Shown here: in pieces, positions 1-7,357 of the stretch
Position numbering within the stretch: position 1 is the stretch's first letter
How the letters are laid out: every line of letters starts with the position of its first letter
Source: Bacteroidales bacterium
GTDB taxonomy: Bacteria; Bacteroidota; Bacteroidia; Bacteroidales; UBA932
Assembly: GCA_024401695.1 (NCBI GenBank)
Contig: JAKSKN010000003.1
Coordinates: forward strand, 62,001-126,000
Reading direction: 5' to 3'
DNA: 64,000 nt
The notes under the pieces: generated by a model
What the model saw: the letters and a program-made list of their open reading frames with translations, nothing else
What the model was told of the DNA's origin: nothing
Databases searched by the model: none
Translations under genes and position numbers: made by a program

Positions 1-1156
1 AATACTCCGCTTCCTGAAGCGTGTTATACTGTGCGAACGACGCACGCACCATCCCGGTCACACCGAATCTGTCCATCAACGGTTCGGCGCACATCTGTCC
101 GGAGCGGACTGCGATGCCCATCTTGTCCAATATCAAGGCGAGGTCTTCGTGATGGGCGCCTTCGACAGTGAATGAGAAAAGAGGAACTTTCTTGAATTCA
201 CCGCCGGGAATACCGAAAAGTCTGATTCTGTCATTGCGGCTCAGTGCATCAAGTACAAAGTCACGGACATCGTCATTATCGTTTGCCCGAAGTTCCGCGG
301 CTATTTCAAGAGCAGGCTTGAGCGTCGGGACGCCGGCCATATTCTGAGTCCCCGCTTCGAACTTCTGAGGCAGCGGAGCGTATGTCGTGCCTGCCCAGCT
401 GACGGTTCCTATCATCTCGCCGCCGCCCATGAACGGAGGCATCTTCTCAAGCAATTCCCTGCGACCATAAAGAACGCCTGTCCCCGGTGCGGAAAAAACT
501 TTATGTCCGGAGAACGCATAGAAGTCACAGCCAAGGTCACGGACATCGACAGCCTCGTGAACTATGCCCTGAGCACCATCGGCAAGAACATAGCAACCCT
601 TTGAATGACAAATATTTACAATCTTCTTGATTGGATTTGTCAAGCCCAGTACATTTGAGATGTGTGACACACAGACAAGCTTTGTCTTCGGTGTGATCAT
701 AGTCTCAAGTTCACCGTATTTCAAATGGCCGTTATCATCAACTTCAAGGTGCTTCAGAACAGCATTCTTTCTTTTGCAGAGCATCTGCCATGGAACTATG
801 TTGGAATGATGCTCGGCCTCCGTGACAATTATTTCGTCTCCTTCCTTGATGAACGCCTCTCCAAAGGAAAACGCAACAAGATTAATGGAAGCGGTAGCTC
901 CGGATGTGAATATTATTTCTTCGCGGGAGTCTGCATTAAGATACTGCCTGACCGCATCTCTTGTCGTTTCGTACTCTTCAGTTGCAACGGCCGCAATATG
1001 ATGGACCGCCCGATGCAGATTGGCATTTTTACGAGAGGAAAGTTCTTCCCAAAGATCGATGACACGCTGTGGGCGCAACGAAGTTGCAGCGTTGTCAAGA
1101 TAGACAAGCTGCTTTCCGTAAACCTTCTCGGACAGCTGTGGAAATTGATCTCTCAT
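1..1156 (-). CDS. sufS: Cysteine desulfurase, SufS/Csd type (3' end outside window)
   Basis: PLP-dependent enzyme that takes sulfur from L-cysteine to an active-site cysteine persulfide for Fe-S cluster assembly. The start is the ATG at 1156; about 385 residues are visible and the C-terminus runs off the left edge. Seen: N-terminal VYLDNAATS, the HH pair in EAEHHSN, the PLP lysine in FSGHKVFSAPGTG (Lys219), and the catalytic cysteine in RSGQMCAEP (Cys356). The usual SufS motif is RxGHHCA, so QM here is a mild departure. The gene diverges from ruvA over a 38-bp gap holding its own -7 box, so it seems to be transcribed separately from any sufBCD genes. IscS is less likely because of the motif spacing and length. 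Confidence 0.93.
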   Translation of the reverse strand, partial: MRDQFPQLSEKVYGKQLVYLDNAATSLRPQRVIDLWEELSSRKNANLHRAVHHIAAVATEEYETTRDAVRQYLNADSREEIIFTSGATASINLVAFSFGEAFIKEGDEIIVTEAEHHSNIVPWQMLCKRKNAVLKHLEVDDNGHLKYGELETMITPKTKLVCVSHISNVLGLTNPIKKIVNICHSKGCYVLADGAQGIVHEAVDVRDLGCDFYAFSGHKVFSAPGTGVLYGRRELLEKMPPFMGGGEMIGTVSWAGTTYAPLPQKFEAGTQNMAGVPTLKPALEIAAELRANDNDDVRDFVLDALSRNDRIRLFGIPGGEFKKVPLFSFTVEGAHHEDLALILDKMGIAVRSGQMCAEPLMDRFGVTGMVRASFAQYNTLQEAEY

Positions 1157-1163
1157 CGGACTG

Positions 1164-1171
1164 CAAATTTA
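1164..1171 (-). promoter_or_regulatory. -7 promoter element of sufS
   Basis: TAAATTTG on the minus strand matches the Bacteroidetes -7 consensus TAnnTTTG exactly. Only 7 nt separate it from the sufS ATG, so the transcript would have almost no leader. Confidence 0.65.
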
Positions 1172-1182
1172 GTATTTTTTCC

Positions 1183-1190
1183 TATTTTTG
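1183..1190 (+). promoter_or_regulatory. -7 promoter element of ruvA
   Basis: TATTTTTG matches TAnnTTTG exactly and lies 4 nt before the ruvA ATG at 1195. It is back to back with the sufS element. Transcription would start at or beside the start codon, suggesting a leaderless mRNA. Confidence 0.6.
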
Positions 1191-1194
1191 TGAT

Positions 1195-1788
1195 ATGGTC
1201 AATTACATTTCAGGCAGGATTGCGGAACTCACTCCGACCTACGTCGTTATTGATAATAACGGCATCGGATATCTGATGGAGATATCACTCCAGACTTATG
1301 GTAGCCTCGAAGGCAAGGGCGACGCCAGGATTTTTGTTCAAAGCCAGGCGAACCCTCGGGAAGGAACAACGGTGGAATATGGTTTCGCTTCGCAAGAAGA
1401 GCGCACATTATTCCGCCACATAACCAGCGTTTCCGGGATGGGATCGTCTTCCGCCAGGATGATTCTGTCTTCACTGACAGCCGACGAGCTGAGGGAGGCA
1501 ATTCTTGCCGAAGACGTGGCAAGGCTGAAATCGATCAAGGGAATCGGGTTGAAAACAGCTCAGAGAATGGTGCTCGAACTGAAGGATAAGATTGTGAAGG
1601 GAGAAGAAGTCAGTGCCGACTCACTGTTCCGCCAGGATACGAATGCTGCAGCAGATGAAGCAGCAAGCGCTCTTCAGCAGCTTGGGTTCAGCAAGCCGAA
1701 CATTTCCAAAGCAATTCAAGCCATACTTAAGAAAAATCCTGCGGCAAGCGTCGAACAGATTATCAAAGCTGCCCTCCAGATGTTGTAG
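1195..1788 (+). CDS. ruvA: Holliday junction branch migration protein RuvA
   Basis: RuvA binds four-way DNA junctions and loads the RuvB motor. The 197-residue product has the usual RuvA length. It opens MVNYISGRIAEL (OB-fold domain I), has the helix-hairpin-helix stretch LKSIKGIGLKTAQRMVLELK, and ends in a small domain III that contacts RuvB. An upstream in-frame ATG at 1069 is rejected because it lies inside sufS and before the promoter. ruvB is some 16 kb away at 17162-18184, so the two are not an operon here. The stop codon abuts a parS site in the 18-bp gap to convergent mnmG. Confidence 0.96.
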   Translation: MVNYISGRIAELTPTYVVIDNNGIGYLMEISLQTYGSLEGKGDARIFVQSQANPREGTTVEYGFASQEERTLFRHITSVSGMGSSSARMILSSLTADELREAILAEDVARLKSIKGIGLKTAQRMVLELKDKIVKGEEVSADSLFRQDTNAAADEAASALQQLGFSKPNISKAIQAILKKNPAASVEQIIKAALQML

Positions 1789-1804
1789 TGTTCCACGTGG
1801 AACG
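1789..1804. promoter_or_regulatory. parS site 1 (ParB binding site)
   Basis: TGTTCCACGTGGAACG matches the parS palindrome TGTTNCACGTGNAACA at 15 of 16 positions (last base G). It fills the convergent gap between ruvA and mnmG. parS is bound by ParB/Spo0J and is typically found near the replication origin. It is 273 bp from a perfect second site. Confidence 0.85.
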
Positions 1805-1806
1805 CT

Positions 1807-3669
1807 TTATCTTCCGAAATAAACCAACAGAACGGAGATGTCTGCTGGAGAAACACCCGAGATCCGAGATGCCTGTGCTATCGTTCTCGGGTTATATCTT
1901 TTCAGCTTCTGGCGACACTCTATGGTCAATCCGGAAACCTTTTCAAAATCAAAACCCTCAGGAATTTTAAGAGATTCGAGACGGGAAAGCTTCTCGACAA
2001 GCTTCTGCTCTCTATCAATATACCCCTTATACTTTATTGAAATCTCTGCACTTTGAATTACACTGCCTGTGTGTTGTGTTCCACGTGGAACATATTCGAG
2101 TAGCCTGGAAAGAGAAACGCCGGGTCTCGAAACCAATTCAGACATCTTCTTGGACTCAGTCAGGGGAGCTGATCCAACAGATTCAAGATAAGGATTGATA
2201 TCCTTGGCACGGACCTTCTTGTTTTCACAATAATCAATCAGGGCATCAACAGAGGCATATTTCTTCTCGCATAACTCGAATCGTGCGTCATCGGCAAGGC
2301 CGATGGAATGAGACAGAGCCGTAAGTCTCTGATCGGCATTGTCCTGCCTGAGCAGAATACGGTACTCCGCCCTGGAGGTAAACATTCTGTATGGCTCGTC
2401 AACGCCTTTCGTAATCAGATCGTCGATCAGAACGCCAATGTAGGATTCGTTCCTTGAAAGAATGAAAGGATCTTTTTCGTTGATCTTGAGATGAGCATTG
2501 ATGCCGGCCATAATGCCCTGGGCTGCGGCTTCCTCATATCCGGTAGTGCCATTAACCTGGCCAGCCAGGAAAAGTGAATCAACTGATTTAAGCTCAAGGG
2601 ATGGTTTCAACTGTGTAGGATCGAAGAAATCATACTCAACGGCGTAGGCTGGACGATAGATCTTGACGTTTTCCAGGCCCTCTATTGAATGAAGTGCTTC
2701 AATCTGAATACGAAGAGGAAGAGATGATGAAAAGCCTTGAAGATAATATTCATTCGTCCAACGGCCTTCCGGTTCAAGGAAAAGCTGATGAGCATTGTTC
2801 TCCGGGAAGACTCTCAGCTTGTCCTCAATGCTCGGACAATATCTTGGGCCGCGGCCGTGAATAAGCCCGGTAAACAGAGGTGACTCATCAAAGCCGGACC
2901 TGAGGATCTCGTGAACCTTCTCATTTGTATGAAGTATATAACAAGGCATCTGATCCCTGCCATCCTGAACAGATGACTTGATATCGAGGAATGAAAAACG
3001 ATCTGGATTTTCATCCCCGAACTGTTTATCAAGTTTTGAAAGATCGACCGAAGAAATATCTATTCTCGGAGGAGTGCCTGTTTTCATACGGTCAGTCTCT
3101 ATTCCCAAGGAAACCAGCTGCTCCGTCAAGCCATAAGAAGCGGGCTCACCGATTCTTCCGCCCTCCATATCGTGACGGCCGATGAAAAGCTTACCTCCGA
3201 GGAACGTGCCGGCAGTCAGGACAACCGCCCTAGATTTGAAAATAGCGCCTGTATTTGTCTTGACACCGCAGATTTTTGAATTCTCAAAGAGAAAAGAAAC
3301 GACAGAATCAACGTAAATATCTAAGTTACAATGACTTTCAAGAATTTTACGCCAATTGAGCGAAAACTGGATCTTATCGCACTGAGCGCGGGGGCTCCAC
3401 ATCGCCGGCCCTTTGGAGCAATTTAGCATCCTGAACTGAAGGGTAGACATATCAGTGACAAGCCCCATATAGCCGCCAAGGGCATCTATCTCTTTGACTA
3501 TCTGACCTTTAGCTATTCCTCCTACGGCTGGATTACAAGACATCCTGGCAAAACCCAGCATATCCATGGAAACAAGCAGCACCCGGGAACCAAGGTTAGC
3601 TGCAGCCATAGCAGCTTCACATCCGGCATGGCCTCCACCAACAACAATTATATCGTATGAGTTCTGCAT
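1807..3669 (-). CDS. mnmG: tRNA uridine-5-carboxymethylaminomethyl modification enzyme MnmG
   Basis: FAD-dependent subunit that, with MnmE, installs the cmnm5 group on U34 of several tRNAs. The 620 residues fit the family. Visible are the dinucleotide-binding GGGHAG (11-16), CNPAVGGIAKGQIVKEIDAL, the GidA signature GRGPRYCPSIEDK, and the second signature AGQVNGTTGYEEAAAQG. The start overlaps the ybeY stop by one base (TGATG), so ybeY-mnmG are cotranscribed. A perfect parS site lies inside the coding sequence (codons about 527-532, reading YVPRGTQ). mnmG (gidA) is origin-linked in many bacteria. Confidence 0.97.
   Translation of the reverse strand: MQNSYDIIVVGGGHAGCEAAMAAANLGSRVLLVSMDMLGFARMSCNPAVGGIAKGQIVKEIDALGGYMGLVTDMSTLQFRMLNCSKGPAMWSPRAQCDKIQFSLNWRKILESHCNLDIYVDSVVSFLFENSKICGVKTNTGAIFKSRAVVLTAGTFLGGKLFIGRHDMEGGRIGEPASYGLTEQLVSLGIETDRMKTGTPPRIDISSVDLSKLDKQFGDENPDRFSFLDIKSSVQDGRDQMPCYILHTNEKVHEILRSGFDESPLFTGLIHGRGPRYCPSIEDKLRVFPENNAHQLFLEPEGRWTNEYYLQGFSSSLPLRIQIEALHSIEGLENVKIYRPAYAVEYDFFDPTQLKPSLELKSVDSLFLAGQVNGTTGYEEAAAQGIMAGINAHLKINEKDPFILSRNESYIGVLIDDLITKGVDEPYRMFTSRAEYRILLRQDNADQRLTALSHSIGLADDARFELCEKKYASVDALIDYCENKKVRAKDINPYLESVGSAPLTESKKMSELVSRPGVSLSRLLEYVPRGTQHTGSVIQSAEISIKYKGYIDREQKLVEKLSRLESLKIPEGFDFEKVSGLTIECRQKLKRYNPRTIAQASRISGVSPADISVLLVYFGR
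2077..2092. promoter_or_regulatory. parS site 2 (perfect palindrome inside mnmG)
   Basis: TGTTCCACGTGGAACA is an exact 16-bp match to TGTTNCACGTGNAACA. It lies within mnmG, as parS sites often lie within genes. Together with site 1 it forms a small parS cluster. Confidence 0.92.
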
Positions 3670-4088
3670 CAGAAATTATTCCTGAAAGAAAGATAGTAAT
3701 CCTCTTTGGATCTCATAAGTATGATGTCTTCATCAGAATGGTCATCGTAACCGACAAGATGCAGGATACCGTGGACAATCACCCTGTTCAGTTCGTCACG
3801 GAATTCAGTCCCGTAGAAAACAGAATTTTCACGGACGGAATCAATGCTGATGAAAAGATCTCCGGAAAGAGTCTTTCCTTCGCAATAATCAAAAGTGATT
3901 ATATCAGTAAAATAATCATGCTGAAGATATTGCATATTGACATCAAGTATGTAATTATCCGAACAGAAAATGATGTTGACATTTCCAAGAGTCTTTAGTT
4001 CACTGCCGGCAACAAACTTTAGCCAGCGGTTGTTTGACAAACGCTGATTGAAATCAAACTTGATGTCTTCGTTGAAATATCTGACCAT
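3669..4088 (-). CDS. ybeY: Endoribonuclease YbeY (rRNA maturation factor)
   Basis: Zinc-dependent single-strand RNase for 16S rRNA 3' maturation and ribosome quality control. The 139-residue product has the zinc motif HGILHLVGYDDH: His106 and His110 are present, and the third position of the HGxLHLxGYDH consensus is Asp116, followed by His117. The acidic tail after the motif resembles Bacteroidetes members. The gene is upstream of mnmG with a 1-bp overlap and so lies in the same transcript. The short minus-strand leader up to the divergent tonB-like gene is AT-rich. Confidence 0.93.
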   Translation of the reverse strand: MVRYFNEDIKFDFNQRLSNNRWLKFVAGSELKTLGNVNIIFCSDNYILDVNMQYLQHDYFTDIITFDYCEGKTLSGDLFISIDSVRENSVFYGTEFRDELNRVIVHGILHLVGYDDHSDEDIILMRSKEDYYLSFRNNF

Positions 4089-4155
4089 TGAGGCGAAATT
4101 TTCGGCAAATCTACAACTATTTATTCTAAATATTGGAATTGAAAAGATTAATTTC

Positions 4156-4163
4156 TACCTTTG
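4156..4163 (+). promoter_or_regulatory. -7 promoter element of the TonB-type gene
   Basis: TACCTTTG matches TAnnTTTG exactly, 32 nt before the ATG at 4196. It falls after an upstream in-frame ATG (4133) and so decides the start. Confidence 0.65.
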
Positions 4164-4195
4164 GGACTCGGATTGGAAATCAAAATAACCACAAT

Positions 4196-4882
4196 ATGGA
4201 AGTTAAAAAATCACCTAAAGCCGACCTTAACAACAGGAAACTCCTCTTTGTTGAGATAGGTTTTGTAGTAGCACTTCTCATCACGCTGGGCGCATTTGAG
4301 TGGACAAGCAAAGACAAGCAGGAGTTCACTCTCACCGCCGAGAACACTGAGATCGTCGAGGAAGAGATCATTCCTATCACCCAGGACGTTCCACCTCCAC
4401 CACCAGAAGTAAAGATTCCTGTTCTTTCTGACCAGATTGATATCGTCGACGATGAAATCGAAGTAGAAACCAACATCATGGACCTTGAGGACGACAGCAG
4501 CATCGGTGTCGAAATTATGGACTATGTTGAGCAGGTTGAAGAAGAGTCAGTAGAGGAAGAGGCTATTCCATTCCAGCTCGTAGAGGAAAAACCTAAGTTC
4601 CAGGGTGGCGATGCAAATGCATTCTCAAAGTGGGTGTCACAGCATCTTGAGTATCCTGAACTTGCAAAGGAGAACGGTGTACAGGGTCGTGTAATGCTCC
4701 AGTTCACTGTAAATCCTAACGGAACCGTATCAAACGTCAAGGTGCTCCGCGGTATCGACCCATCACTTGACAAGGAAGCCGTACGCGTAGTATCTTCATC
4801 ACCAAAGTGGACTCCAGGCAAGCAGAGAGACCGCGCCGTGAAGGTTACCTACACATTCCCGGTTATCTTCCAGTTGAGATAA
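4196..4882 (+). CDS. TonB-family energy transducer
   Basis: Couples the inner-membrane proton-motive force to outer-membrane TonB-dependent transporters. The 228-residue product has a short cytoplasmic N-terminus, one transmembrane helix at about residues 15-37, a long acidic and proline-rich periplasmic stretch (PPPPPE, many E/D), and a C-terminal TonB domain from about 140, including GRVMLQFTVNPNGTVSNVKV and the final YTFPVIFQLR. The start at 4196 is chosen because the promoter lies downstream of the earlier ATG. It is a lone gene ended by a strong hairpin; no exbBD are nearby. Bacteroidetes carry many such paralogues, so the partner transporter cannot be named. Confidence 0.9.
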   Translation: MEVKKSPKADLNNRKLLFVEIGFVVALLITLGAFEWTSKDKQEFTLTAENTEIVEEEIIPITQDVPPPPPEVKIPVLSDQIDIVDDEIEVETNIMDLEDDSSIGVEIMDYVEQVEEESVEEEAIPFQLVEEKPKFQGGDANAFSKWVSQHLEYPELAKENGVQGRVMLQFTVNPNGTVSNVKVLRGIDPSLDKEAVRVVSSSPKWTPGKQRDRAVKVTYTFPVIFQLR

Positions 4883-4902
4883 TTCTAACTTGCACAATAT
4901 CG

Positions 4903-4930
4903 AGGCTGTCCTTAAGGATGGCCTTTTTTT
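4903..4930 (+). terminator. Intrinsic terminator after the TonB-type gene
   Basis: A 9-bp stem with two GU pairs (AGGCTGTCC / GGATGGCCT), loop TTAA, is followed by a run of seven T. It ends 8 bp before hflX. Confidence 0.88.
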
Positions 4931-4938
4931 GATGAAGA

Positions 4939-6123
4939 ATGGATAATAAAACAATAGAAAAAGCAGTATTTGTCGGAATCATCAGGCAAACGGACGATGA
5001 ACGCAAGGTAATGGAATATCTCGACGAACTCGAGTTCCTTGCAGATACCGCTGGTGTGGCCGGGGATAAGAAATTTGTCCAAAGAGTGGACAAACCGGAC
5101 AATTCAACCTACATAAGGAGCGGTAAACTGGAAGAGATATCACAATACTGCGAAGAAAACTGCATCAATTATGTCATATTCGATGATGAACTGACAGGTA
5201 TGCAGCAAAGAAATATAGAACGCGTAATCAAGACCGCAGCAGTAATAGACAGAACTAGCCTTATTCTGGAAATATTCTCACAGAGAGCAAAGACTGCATA
5301 CGCAAAGACTCAAGTTGAACTGGCCAGATATAACTATATGCTGCCTCGTCTGGCCGGAATGTGGACGCACCTTGAAAGACAGCGCGGAGGCGTCGGAATG
5401 AGAGGCGGAATGGGAGAAACACAGATAGAGATCGACCGAAGGATCGTACGCGAGCGAATAGCAAGGCTTAAGGAACAGCTTAAGCAGATTGACAAACAGA
5501 TGGCCACCCAGAGGAGTAATAGAGGGCAACTGGTCAGACTATCCCTGGTAGGCTACACAAACGTTGGAAAATCAACTTTGATGAACGTTTTGTCAAAATC
5601 GGATGTGTTTGCAGAAAACAAGTTGTTCGCCACTCTCGACACAACGGTCAGAAAGGTTGTAATAGGCAATGTGCCATTCCTGTTGAGTGATACGGTAGGA
5701 TTCATCAGAAAACTTCCTACACAGCTGATAGAGGCCTTTAAAAGCACACTTGATGAAGTGCGTGAAGCGGATATACTTGTACACGTCGTGGATATATCAC
5801 ATCCCGATTATGAAGAACAGATGGAAGTGGTAGATAAAACTCTCAAGGACATCAACGCAACAGACAAACCGGTGTATGTGGTATTCAATAAAACAGACTC
5901 CTACACATATGAGAAATATGATGAATTTTCTCTTGAGCCGAAGACGGAGAAGAATTTCACTATGGAAGAGGTGAAATACAAGTGGGCTAATGAAAAGAAA
6001 ATCCCTTGCATATTCATTTCAGCAAAGGAAAAGATAGGAATTGACAAAATGCGCGACGACATATACAAGATGGTCGCAGAGATCCACGCCGGAAGATATC
6101 CCTTCAATAATTTCCTTTGGTAA
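4939..6123 (+). CDS. hflX: GTPase HflX
   Basis: Ribosome-associated GTPase that splits or rescues stalled 50S/70S particles. The 394 residues show the HflX N-terminal domain, the family hallmark RGGMGETQIEIDRR (about 155-168), a coiled coil after it, then the G domain: G1 GYTNVGKST (205-213), G3 DTVGF (251-255), G4 NKTD. It ends YPFNNFLW. The ATG lies 8 bp beyond the preceding terminator's T-run, so transcription probably starts within or just before the terminator region; no clear TAnnTTTG was seen there. Confidence 0.96.
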   Translation: MDNKTIEKAVFVGIIRQTDDERKVMEYLDELEFLADTAGVAGDKKFVQRVDKPDNSTYIRSGKLEEISQYCEENCINYVIFDDELTGMQQRNIERVIKTAAVIDRTSLILEIFSQRAKTAYAKTQVELARYNYMLPRLAGMWTHLERQRGGVGMRGGMGETQIEIDRRIVRERIARLKEQLKQIDKQMATQRSNRGQLVRLSLVGYTNVGKSTLMNVLSKSDVFAENKLFATLDTTVRKVVIGNVPFLLSDTVGFIRKLPTQLIEAFKSTLDEVREADILVHVVDISHPDYEEQMEVVDKTLKDINATDKPVYVVFNKTDSYTYEKYDEFSLEPKTEKNFTMEEVKYKWANEKKIPCIFISAKEKIGIDKMRDDIYKMVAEIHAGRYPFNNFLW

Positions 6124-6143
6124 AATCAAAATAGAAGGTCGGT

Positions 6144-7253
6144 ATGGAATTCACGCTTCAATCATTCGAAATTCTTAGCATCGGATTGATTGTTATGGGC
6201 TTATTCCTTGCCGTCATCCCCGTCGGCCACGGAGACACTCGTCTCCGCGGCTACAGGATCTCCCTGAAAGTTCTGGCCCTGTCTTTCGTCTGCTTGAGCA
6301 CATACTGCCTTCTCAAAGCAAAAATGCCCCGAGAGTTGCTCTATGTACCGTTTTTCGTTTCATCCCATATACAAGTCTGCCTGTTAGGCCTCGCACACCT
6401 CAACCTGCTGAACCTCAATATCGTCCACAAAAAAATGGTTCTGCTGAACTTCTGCCCGTTGTTCTCCTGCGTGGCCGTCTTTGCTCTAGTCCAGCAGTTC
6501 TTTCCATTTGTAAACCTGACCTCCTGGGAGATTCTCTTCAACTCGCTTTCCAATCCCAGTGTGATTGTGAGAATTCTCTGGCTGTTGGTCTATATAACCC
6601 AAATCCTCTATTATGCGGTAATCTTCTTCCGAGAAGAGAGAACATACTATCGAGAGCTCGGTAACTTCCTTTCAGAAAAACCGAACGCAAAGTATCGCCT
6701 TGCATTATTCAGTTTCATCGGCGCACTGCTTGCCGGAGCTGATTCTATCTGCATCTGCCTTACCCTAAATAAGTTCTGGGGAGGTATTTTCAATCTGATT
6801 ATGCTCTTGATTTATGCTGCGATGTGCCTGTGCTTTATCAAGTACCCCGCAATATTCTTCAGGGTTTCAAGTGTAATATCTGACACTCCGGAAGAGAGAA
6901 CAGAACTCCAGCCGACAACACCCTGGTCGAGTCTGAAACAGAAGATCAGAGAAGACAAACTCTATCTCGCAGAAGGACTCACAATAGATCAGCTGGCAAA
7001 TATGCTCAACATCAACAAACGTGTCCTTTCCTATATGATCAACACGATGGAAGGAGCAAACTTCAACACATTCATTGGAAGGCTCCGAACTTCTGAAGCC
7101 CAGGAAATAATGAAAAAACACACCGACCTCTCTCTATCTGAGATTGCATTTAAGGTTGGCTACAGCGAACAGAGCAACTTCTCCCGCCAGTTCAAATCTG
7201 TCACCGGCTTCACTCCCGGCGACTACCGCAAGAAACTTCAAACCAACGATTAA
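6144..7253 (+). CDS. Membrane-anchored AraC-family transcriptional regulator
   Basis: A 369-residue protein. The first 245 residues are largely hydrophobic and look like six or seven membrane helices, starting with EILSIGLIVMGLFLAVIPV. The last 100 (about 265-365) are an AraC/XylS DNA-binding domain with two helix-turn-helices (LTIDQLANMLNINKRVLSYM, then LSEIAFKVGYSEQSNFSRQF) and the typical ending FTPGDYRKKL. It follows hflX by 20 bp and precedes the BACON/M64 surface gene, separated by a 26-nt AT-rich dyad that could be its operator. The inducer is unknown; control of the neighbour is inference from position. Confidence 0.85.
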   Translation: MEFTLQSFEILSIGLIVMGLFLAVIPVGHGDTRLRGYRISLKVLALSFVCLSTYCLLKAKMPRELLYVPFFVSSHIQVCLLGLAHLNLLNLNIVHKKMVLLNFCPLFSCVAVFALVQQFFPFVNLTSWEILFNSLSNPSVIVRILWLLVYITQILYYAVIFFREERTYYRELGNFLSEKPNAKYRLALFSFIGALLAGADSICICLTLNKFWGGIFNLIMLLIYAAMCLCFIKYPAIFFRVSSVISDTPEERTELQPTTPWSSLKQKIREDKLYLAEGLTIDQLANMLNINKRVLSYMINTMEGANFNTFIGRLRTSEAQEIMKKHTDLSLSEIAFKVGYSEQSNFSRQFKSVTGFTPGDYRKKLQTND

Positions 7254-7280
7254 AGCCTTTTGATTTCAAAAAAATTCAAT

Positions 7281-7312
7281 TTTTTATCAATTTAGTTTCA
7301 AATTGATAAAAA
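7281..7312. repeat. 13-bp perfect inverted repeat upstream of the BACON gene
   Basis: Arms 7281-7293 and 7300-7312 (TTTTTATCAATTT / AAATTGATAAAAA) around a 6-nt loop. It is entirely A/T apart from one G or C per arm. It may be an operator for the upstream AraC-type regulator or a weak bidirectional terminator. Confidence 0.7.
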
Positions 7313-7331
7313 TTATCACATAAGCATTATA

Positions 7332-7339
7332 TAACTTTA
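7332..7339 (+). promoter_or_regulatory. -7 promoter element of the BACON gene
   Basis: TAACTTTA matches TAnnTTTG at 7 of 8 positions, 18 nt before the first ATG. It lies just after the 13-bp dyad, in a place where a dyad-bound regulator would affect transcription. Confidence 0.45.
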
Positions 7340-7357
7340 GCCGGAATAATAGTATAT

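Noticed and set aside
725-1276. Plus-strand open frame of 183 codons
   Set aside because: Overlaps both sufS (antisense) and ruvA (wrong frame); both genes have strong motifs.
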